Below, in pieces: positions 57,169 through 64,000 of a stretch of DNA of 64,000 nt. Each line of letters opens with the position of its first letter. Position 1 is the first letter of the stretch. The stretch is from assembly GCA_027596075.1 (NCBI GenBank), contig JADGJC010000003.1, positions 186,001-250,000 on the forward strand, written 5' to 3'. This stretch comes from Rhizophlyctis rosea (taxonomy: Eukaryota; Chytridiomycota; Chytridiomycetes; Rhizophlyctidales; Rhizophlyctidaceae). The notes under the pieces are model-generated. The model did not search any database and was not told the DNA's origin. It saw only the letters and a program-made list of their open reading frames with translations. Position numbers and translations under genes: made by a program.

Positions 57169-58043
57169 ATGGCCGATACCAACACTGAAGTATCTCCACC
57201 TTACACCACCTGCGACCTCGTTGAAAAACGACTAGGCAACTGCATATTCAATTGTCATCGTCTGATCGACATTGAAGAAGAAGTCGTCTTGGTCACCTTC
57301 AGTTGCAATGACGAAGAGGTACACCAAACACCCGCATTCCCTGTTGCGTCCGCGGGGATGTATCTGCGGGATGCGGCGTGTGGAGGGTGTAGGAAGTAAG
57401 TGTTCCGGATTGTACATCTGAGATTTTTGCGAGATCTGGTTGTAGTGGGGGGAGATTGTACTTTTCTTTGCCGCATGTTCAAATCAACACCAAACTCACT
57501 CAACTGCCCCTGGGCCCCCCCCCCCCCACACCCCCCACCCAAACCCACAAAAAACACAAACCAAAAAAACCAACAAAAACACACAAAAACAAACAAAAAC
57601 AAAAAAAAACAACCAAAAAAAAACACAAACACACCAANNNNNNNNNNGTTTTTAATTTTATTTGCCGCATGTTAAAATCAACACCAAACAAACTCAACTG
57701 CCCATCCCCCCCCCCCCCCCTTCCCGCGCCCGTTCTCCCAAATTCCTCCCTCATCAGACCCTCCCCACACATCCGCAAAACTTCCCAACTCGCAACCCTC
57801 TCCCTGCAAATTCACCAACACCACGACGACATTGGCGCGATTGGGATTCTGGCCATGACGGCTGAGATACGCTGTTACCGCACACAATCACGGGTCAAGA
57901 ACGTTGAGAGGGAGATTGCGGTGTTGAGAGCGGATATTGGGGGTTTGAGAGGGGAAGTGGCGAAGTTGGAGAAGGAGATTGGGAGGAGGGAGAGGTGGGG
58001 GAGGGTTGGGACGGTTTTTGGGTGGAGGAGGGGGAAGTCATGA
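57169..58043 (+). CDS. Coiled-coil family member (plus-strand copy 7)
   Basis: Exons 57169-57395 and 57758-58043, phase 2, give 170 aa. The N-terminus is MADTNTEVSPP; a domain of about 70 residues ends QTPAFPVASAGMYL...CRK, like copy 1. After the splice the coil reads SQLATLSLQIHQHHDDIG, then RVKNVEREIAVLRADIGGLRG and EVAKLEKEIGRRERW. The LATLSLQIHQHH block aligns with LAIISKRMRQHH of the minus-strand copies, tying the two groups together. The intron (57396-57757) holds a sequence gap, so it could hide error. Function unknown. Confidence 0.5.
57472..57720. other. Assembly gap (Ns) with duplicated flanks and homopolymers
   Basis: Eleven or so Ns near 57638-57648 lie between A/C-rich low-complexity sequence. 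GCCGCATGTT(C/A)AAATCAACACC followed by a long C run occurs on both sides (57472-57527 and 57664-57720). This looks like the same locus placed twice around poor-quality read ends. Confidence 0.7.
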
Positions 58044-58829
58044 CAGTGCGAAGTTTGAATCCGTGCTGGGCATGGAAAACTGGGATATCTCTTTATATCG
58101 TACAGAAGTGCTTCTCTTAAGGTTTCAGAACACTGTTGCACTGGTAGGTCCATACAGTAGGATACCCATGATGCGTCCGACAACTGACAGTTCCAAAAAT
58201 GCAACATGGAACTTGTGGTGATGTACCTTGTCTCATCCTTCTCATTCTCGCAGTTATGTCATGAACAAATGGAGCTGGACCCTCTAGCGTGAACTCGTGC
58301 CGCTTCCTATTCTGAGGATTGCCTCACGTGCGGCAAGCCGATGGCGGATCAACCGTTTACCAGGTGTCCCAACTTCGGAAGACCGGGCAGTCTGCAGTCA
58401 ATCTTTGATGGGAAGGTCTGCTCTGGCAGTGCACCCCATCTCCTTGGTCCCGTTCATTTGGGGATCCCAGAACTCATAGTGGAAAAGCGCTTGTAATTCA
58501 ACTTGATTTGTTGTTTCTGGGTCTCTTTATAGCATACAACCCTCCCCAACGTGATCAACCTGCCACACCCCACACTCCCTCCACCCAAGTATCTTCCTTG
58601 CCGAGAAATGCATGCTATCTATCTCCTTCGAAGACGACTCACATTATACTACCTTCCCTCCACACTGCTCCTATCGCACATATCGCCCAACAAGTCGTTC
58701 CACCCTTATCCCCCTCTCACGCTACACCTCAATCCCACTCCTCACCTGCACGCAGTGGCATACAAACGGCGCGTCTCGACATCCTGATATTTCACGAATT
58801 ACGCGACAAAGTCGGAGGAACGTCAGAAG
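58044..58829. other. Gene-poor stretch
   Basis: An open plus-strand frame near 58508-58867 is Pro/Ser/His-rich and not recognised; it may be the 5' part of the next gene. Confidence 0.35.
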
Positions 58830-59159
58830 ATGCTGAGCGGTACACCCGTGAATGCGGAAGTGGGTAGAGATTCCCGGTCGGTGGAGCAACAGCAATTGCC
58901 CATGCGTAGGAAGCAAATCGCTGGGCGCATTGATCACAGAATAGACTCATGCATAAAAGGTCAAAAACCCCACCCAGAAAAGAAATGGGATCCCGACGTC
59001 GTTTTCGGACTCCTCATGTACTCCTTTTTCTCTGGAGCGTTGGTGGCGGGGTTTTGGCTTGTTCTAAACAATTTAGATGAGATGAGGGGTGATGTGCGGG
59101 AGATGAGGGAGGTGATTGGGAGGATTGAAAAGATAGTGGGATTTGGAAAGTGGGGTTGA
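58830..59159 (+). CDS. Small membrane protein with a C-terminal coiled coil
   Basis: A 109-codon frame. The first half is polar (VEQQQLPMRRKQ). One transmembrane helix (VVFGLLMYSFFSGALVAGFWLVL) is followed by NNLDEMRGDVREMREVIGRIEKIV, a short heptad repeat. An upstream exon is likely because the start is weak. It lies among the coiled-coil family but does not share its motifs. No family recognised. Confidence 0.4.
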   Translation: MLSGTPVNAEVGRDSRSVEQQQLPMRRKQIAGRIDHRIDSCIKGQKPHPEKKWDPDVVFGLLMYSFFSGALVAGFWLVLNNLDEMRGDVREMREVIGRIEKIVGFGKWG

Positions 59160-59955
59160 AGATGTGGTTGGGGACTTGGGAAAGGGAGGTGAAGTTGAAC
59201 AAAGGAGTTGTAAAGCGTTAGGAATTGTGGAGGGAAGGGAGTTGGTTGAGGGGGGCGTAGTATGGAGACCGACATTTTTGCTCAGTCTTATGTCTCGCCG
59301 CCGTTGAAGTTGTCTACTGTATATTTATCAGGAAGTATGATGAATGTTTGAATTGAATCAAGAGTTTCTTCTGCAAGAAGAGTGGCATATATATGTAGTT
59401 GTAGCAGGCGGGACCAAGCTCTTGTTGGCCTGTGGCGTGTGGTTGCAGGATATACTGGCACCAGATGAAGGTACACAGCCATGCAACCTCAGCATTTTCA
59501 ATCAGGTTATCTGGGCATATCTTTCGTAAGCCAATGCCAGAAAATCAGCGATTGTCGCAAATGATTGTCTGGGCTTTGAGCGTGGGATGATAGTTGATTT
59601 ACCGTTTCCCAGGCCGTTGCGAGGTGCGAGTCCAAAGCCCAGGTTGCTCATCCCCCCTCCCGCTCACCAGGCCTTTCGATGGAGACTTGCGTCCCCTGCA
59701 CCACGCAGATAGGATTTTTTTCAGTCCCGTTTTCTACTTGGTGAAAAAACATTTGTCCCGCGGTAACCGGAGCAGCCGTCATTTCCACTTAAGTTGCTTG
59801 GTAACAAAAAAGGTTGTGAGAAGGAGCTGTTGCCAATTTGGATGTTAGTGAGACGAAGGTGACATCTATCGCACATAGCGTTCTTTGAGAATCACACACA
59901 ACCACCATCACCCACGTCCACTGAGTGACTCATTCCCTACAAAACGCAAAAAAAA
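59160..59955. other. Gene-poor stretch
   Basis: No supported gene. The right end should hold the promoter of the mitochondrial-type protein at 59956. Confidence 0.35.
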
Positions 59956-60468
59956 ATGCTCAGAATCCAACTTTCTCGACGACTGTCAACTCCAAACCTG
60001 CCACTCACCCTACTTCACACCCCGCCCAAAATCCGTATCATTCCGACCCTTTCACCCTGCAACCCACCCACCCCCACCCGCTTCTACGCCACCACCCCGT
60101 CACCGTTCACCGACTCCCCCGACTTACAATACATCAAACAGTACACCAGGACAAAGATGGACGAACTCCGCAAAGAAACGGACCGTCAAGTCAATACATG
60201 GCTCTCGGAAGAAGTATCTAGAACTGCCAGGGACTTGCGCAAAATCAATGAAGAGCTGTCAAAGCTTGAAATGGAGATGGACGTGTATGCTGGGATTCAG
60301 GGTAGGATGGATGAGTTGGGCAGACGTATTGACAGTTTACATGGACGGAAGGGAAACAAAACTATCTGGAACTACTGGGAAAGCGGAGGAATCCTGTTGG
60401 CGGGTTCGAGTGTTGTGCTTTTGAGTGTGACGACAGTGGTTTGTGTTATGTATTTGTTGAAATTGTAG
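59956..60468 (+). CDS. Predicted mitochondrial coiled-coil membrane protein
   Basis: Intronless frame of 170 aa. The N-terminus (MLRIQLSRRLSTPNLP...RFYATTP) is Arg/Ser-rich without acids, a typical mitochondrial presequence, with RFYA as a likely cleavage site near residue 45. A coiled coil covers residues about 60-135 (KMDELRKETDRQVN, LRKINEELSKLEMEMDVY). A final hydrophobic helix (GGILLAGSSVVLLSVTTVVC) reaches almost to the C-terminus. This presequence, coil and tail-helix layout recalls inner-membrane proteins of the CCDC90/DUF1640 type, but I see no diagnostic motif. Confidence 0.5.
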   Translation: MLRIQLSRRLSTPNLPLTLLHTPPKIRIIPTLSPCNPPTPTRFYATTPSPFTDSPDLQYIKQYTRTKMDELRKETDRQVNTWLSEEVSRTARDLRKINEELSKLEMEMDVYAGIQGRMDELGRRIDSLHGRKGNKTIWNYWESGGILLAGSSVVLLSVTTVVCVMYLLKL

Positions 60469-60722
60469 GAAGTGTTTTTTTGTGCCCTTTTGTGTTTCCC
60501 CCCAGAAATTTTTTCGAGCGTTCAAACCTTTGAACCGTTGGGTAAGGGTCAATCGCCTTCGCCCGCACGGCTGCACATAAAGGATACTTTCATCAAGAGA
60601 TTGGTTATGAACAGGGTTTTCTTGTTAGGTACAATGGTGTTATGATACAGATGCTGACATGGACTGGCAGATGGGGGTTTGGTACAGTTGGAAGAAACAG
60701 AAAATTGAAAAAAAAAAAAAAA

Positions 60723-62319
60723 CTACAGATGGAACTTCCTCCTGCTGGTGTCCAATTCGGGCTAAAAGGTGGAAGTCGAGGGTTATGAGAATGTCAAATG
60801 GAGACTGATCCATATCAAAATGGGGGAAAACCCGCGACATACCTTGTGCACCCATTCGTATTCACCGTACTTGGTATCAAATGTGCCTTTTTGCAGTGAG
60901 CGCAACTTTAGTGTAAACCGCGGTCCCAACTCCTGCAAGTCGCACCGTTCTCCGTCTCGGAAGATGTATCTAAAAATGCCAAGCGAAATAAAAACCTGCA
61001 TTTGGACACTTTTCCGACGAACACGTAATCCGCATACACATCCCACCAAGCGGCACATACCTATGCCGTCTAAAGAAAATAAAATCCCGCTGATTATGCA
61101 GCGTCGCGACCTGTCTTCCTTGGAACTCTGGCACATGGGGAAAGAGCGAAGCAAACATACGACCGATAGTGTGACCGAGGCGGGTGTTGAAGTTGTTCAG
61201 GATGAGTTCGGGTTTTTGAGGACCTACGCGGCCGTGGCCGCGGATTTCTTTGTTGAGTTTTATGGAGGAGAGTTTGAAGTGCGCCGTGGGGCCGTTGGGG
61301 AGGTGGATTAGTGTCAGGGCGTCTGTTGTGGGCGGAAGAGGCGGTCGTTAGGTTTGATGTGTGTTGTGGAGGTGGATGAAATTCGCATGCGCGAAAAAAA
61401 TCTAGTTTCAATCCAATTTCTCCAACCCTGCCGTCGTTTGATTCCGCTTGCACGCGTGACCCCTCCAACCCGGACCCAGCCCAACTTTTCCACAATACGA
61501 ATCCCAATCCATTTGCACGCCAGAACGTTCCTTCCCAAATCGAGAGTACCCATACGCGACCTCGACCCAGCCCAACCAACCCTCTTGTCATCGTACGATC
61601 CTACGCCCAACGTCTCCATCCATCCCAATGACCCAACCTACGCAACACAACCAACTAAACCCAAACTCTCTCTTCCCATTCCTTCTCCCCACCTCCTCCA
61701 GCTCCCTCCTTCTTCCCGAAATCTCAGTCAATCTTCTCCCAGGCAACCACCCAATACATACTCGGCACTTTTCTATCCTCATTAATAATGATCAAATCCG
61801 TATAATCTCTCTTGATGGCCAACTCGACAATCTTCTTCACCTCAAACTGTGGGCCACGCTTTACAAACTGAGCATCGGGGAATATGGAAACAAACTCCTC
61901 AGCAAACTCGTAAACAGCTGCGGCAGCGCGTCTGGATGTTGTTACGAGGATTTTGGGAGGGAGTCCTTTAAAGTATTCGGCGAACTCGTCGGTGTCTTCG
62001 TCTGCGAAGACCTGTGGGCAAAATTTACGCGGGGGGTGAGCATGTTCGCAGCGTTCCACATTCGGCGGGTGAGAAACAGTACCTCTTCGTCTTCACCGAC
62101 GACAGTTTCGTCGAATTCTCTTAGAGTTTCTAGTGTTTGGGGTACGTTCTTCTTCAGGCGTTCTTCCTTCAGTTCTGGGTTATCCTTCTCGAGCTTCTTC
62201 AGCTTTTGTCTCCGCTTCAACTTTTCCTTTCCCTTGTCAGACTTTATTTTGTGAAATACAGCCTGTCGCTTGTCCTTGTTGGCTATTTCGTTCGGGTTTA
62301 TGCGGGTTGACGGCGTCAT
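60723..62319 (-). CDS. RPF1: Ribosome production factor 1 (Brix-domain protein)
   Basis: Five exons: complement(62319..62083), (62011..61762), (61322..61061), (60969..60843) and (60761..60723), giving 304 aa. All phases close. RPF1 is a nucleolar factor of 60S subunit assembly that binds pre-rRNA. In order: basic N-terminus ([19 protein letters not shown]), [39 protein letters not shown] spliced to [54 protein letters not shown] spliced to [26 protein letters not shown], and the 13-codon last exon [12 protein letters not shown]. These are the marks of the Brix fold. Introns are 71-91 nt except one of 439 nt. A run of T on the coding strand follows directly after the stop. Confidence 0.93.
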
Positions 62320-62890
62320 TTTGACGTTTTGACGTTTTGCGACGGGAGTGGGTGGAAAGAAGTTAAGCAGAGCAGCAAGCTGCAAAAGGGAGAAGGTGTC
62401 GCAGTCAATGTCGCGTGCAATGCAATCGCAACCCTAATCGCAACGATGGGCCCAATTTCCAAAACCGGTTCCAAAAATACCAGGGGTGGCTTGAGTGGCT
62501 TGAATGGCTGGGTCGGTGGCTGGCCTATGTGCCACAGACAATCCAAGTGCCCCAAGTGCCATGCCAGCATGAGTAGTCTGCATGTAGAATTGTAGATTGT
62601 GGAATACATACCTACTATACTACATATCTGGTTGGTTGTGGTCTGAAACACTGGAAAACCTTTGAACCTCTGGCTCGAGAGAGACCAGAGAGAGAACCGT
62701 ACCAACTTTCACCTCATGGATTCTACATGCTGCCATTCTGCCCACTCCACTGTTTTGCCTAATATTCCCTCTCTCAACCCTGATTCACTTCATTCCCTTC
62801 TCAAAATGCCGTCCCATACACCGATCCATTTCCATCCCTCATCTGGGCCACCCACTGAAGTCTCCCACCCCACAGCCTCATTTGCCCGCT
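62320..62890. other. Spacer between RPF1 and the nuclease-like gene
   Basis: A 108-codon plus-strand frame (62662-62988) overlaps the antisense gene and is not supported. No other feature is recognised. Confidence 0.4.
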
Positions 62891-64000
62891 TCATCCCTTT
62901 CTCCTGGCCAGGAGGTCCACGTAGCGACCATATGTCTGCGTCTCCTGATACGGTGCCTGCCTATCAACCGGCATCACCTCCAAGCTAAAGAAACAATCAG
63001 ACCGTGTTAGAACATTGGCAATGATGACGAAGGAGATGAAACAAGTTATACCTCTGTTTCAAATTTGCCAGAGCCTCCATAGCAAGATCATCTGCCTTCA
63101 AATCATCATTTTCTGATTGAGCTTCTGTTGCAAGGCGCAGCGCCCTGAATGCATGAACTTTGGATTTGGTCCATGCCTTCAACCTTCGGCGTTTTTGGCC
63201 TTCAGTTTCTCCACGCCTCTGGTACTAAGAAGGTTGATAATATCAATCTCCGTTCCCATCACAATATTATGATCAGATCCACTTGCGATAGTACTGGCCG
63301 GCTTACCTCACTGCGCTGCTCAAAAGCTTGCAGACCCAAACACCACCCACGCAACAAAAGCCAAAAAAAGACCTGACAGACTGCACCCAGTGAGCTGAGA
63401 AATGATGTATGATATGTGAAAGGCTGCAAATTTTCGTTGAACAAATACCTTTTTCCATCCCCGTGGCTACTTCCTCATTCGATCCGATACCAATGACAAA
63501 GTCTGTGCTTGCCCTTTTGAAGCTGCGAGCCAGCCCATCGAATTCAAAAACCACATAACGAGTACCATCCGTCAGAATTCCATAGAGAGGAGTAGCTATT
63601 GAATCATTTTTGAAATTCTTCTCGTGTGCAGCTGCGGCATGGAATGATGTTAGTACGAGTCCTGGCGGAGTTTGTCTGATGTGATGGCTGGAACATAAGG
63701 TCCAATCCACAACTCACAGGTCATTTCCACCATCAGCTGAGCTATCTGATCGTTCAATGCAGTGGTGGTGTGGAGAGAATGTTTGGTTTCCATAAGGACC
63801 ACAAGGCAAGCACCTTGCAGGAAGTATTGGAACTCGACACGTTTACCACGGGTGACGCTGGCGGGGAGGGTGAGTTGTGGGATGTTGCGAACGCGAGAAT
63901 CGAACAGGGCCACTATGTCGCGAAACCACTGCAGAGGATGCCAGTTATGAATAATATTCCATGCTATCTTACATACGGTCAATTCTCCCATACCCCATTG
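62891..64000 (-). CDS. 3' part of a gene with a nuclease-like (Crinkler-effector-like) domain
   Basis: The gene enters from the right edge. Exons: complement(64000..63977, partial), (63928..63718), (63631..63449), (63326..63307), (63176..63052) and (62984..62891), all in phase; one exon is only 20 nt. The joined protein has GKRVEFQYFLQGACLVVLMETKHS, then NDQIAQLMVEM spliced to TSAHEKNFKN, TPLYGILTDGTRYVVFEFDG, and a helical C-terminus (KSKVHAFRALRLATEAQSEND). A hydrophobic strand ending in ExK, followed by a Gln-containing helix (AQLM) and a YGILTDG motif, resembles the PD-(D/E)XK nuclease-like domains in fungal and oomycete Crinkler-type proteins. That assignment is by pattern only. The 5' half is outside the window. 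Confidence 0.5.

Noticed and set aside
60709..60722. A run of A as the tail of a retrocopy
   Set aside because: It directly follows the RPF1 stop on the coding strand as T, and RPF1 still has its introns.
1..64000. CRISPR arrays, bacterial operons, phage or plasmid origins
   Set aside because: No regularly spaced repeats, ribosome-binding sites or bacterial gene layout were seen; the window is eukaryotic.

Overview
The window reads as nuclear DNA of a zoosporic (flagellated) fungus, most likely a chytrid. Genes are split by short GT-AG introns (mostly 42-160 nt, often with a CTAAC/CTGAC-like branch site). Fungal and eukaryotic housekeeping genes (PRP6, RPF1, RNase P RPP40, mitochondrial mS23, isoprenylcysteine methyltransferase) sit beside a radial-spoke gene (RSPH1) that only makes sense in an organism with motile flagella. 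MATH-BTB, FIST and kinesin-light-chain-type TPR proteins also fit early-diverging fungi. I cannot name the genus. Coordinates of introns were worked out by reading frames and splice sites by eye; no transcript data were available.

Left part (1-16 kb): a MATH-BTB adaptor, a small membrane protein, a tRNA-like element, RPP40, a six-exon FIST-domain protein divergent from RSPH1, an isoprenylcysteine O-methyltransferase whose reading frame runs through two N-terminal methyltransferase-like units, and an oligopeptidase-B-like serine peptidase. Next (16-27 kb): two probable surface proteins (a Thr/Pro-rich single-pass protein and a Cys-rich thrombospondin-repeat protein with a GPI-type tail), a bacterial-type PH-domain (YvbH/bPH_1-like) gene with an intron, a VWA-domain protein, and a GAPDH of the bacterial ArsJ-associated type broken up by introns.

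Middle (28-46 kb): a TIR-like plus TPR gene carrying a frameshift and an in-frame stop, a second TIR-like gene at 44.7-46.2 kb, mS23, a TauD-type dioxygenase, a membrane protein, two isoleucine-tRNA-like relics (one lacking the whole anticodon arm), an unrecognised multi-exon gene, and an intact single-exon PRP6.

Right part (47-64 kb): about 11 kb is given over to a local family of small coiled-coil genes (five minus-strand copies, with plus-strand relatives). At least four copies carry different stops or frameshifts. A roughly 1-kb unit of this family is duplicated; in one duplicate a fragment of VID27 sits exactly where the other has a coiled-coil gene. A small assembly gap with repeated flanks lies inside one family intron. 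RPF1 (Brix family) and the 3' part of a gene with a nuclease-like, Crinkler-effector-like domain close the window.

The housekeeping genes are mostly compact, convergent or divergent pairs with short spacers. The accessory genes (TIR-like, coiled-coil array, nuclease-like, surface proteins) occupy the looser, gene-poor stretches.
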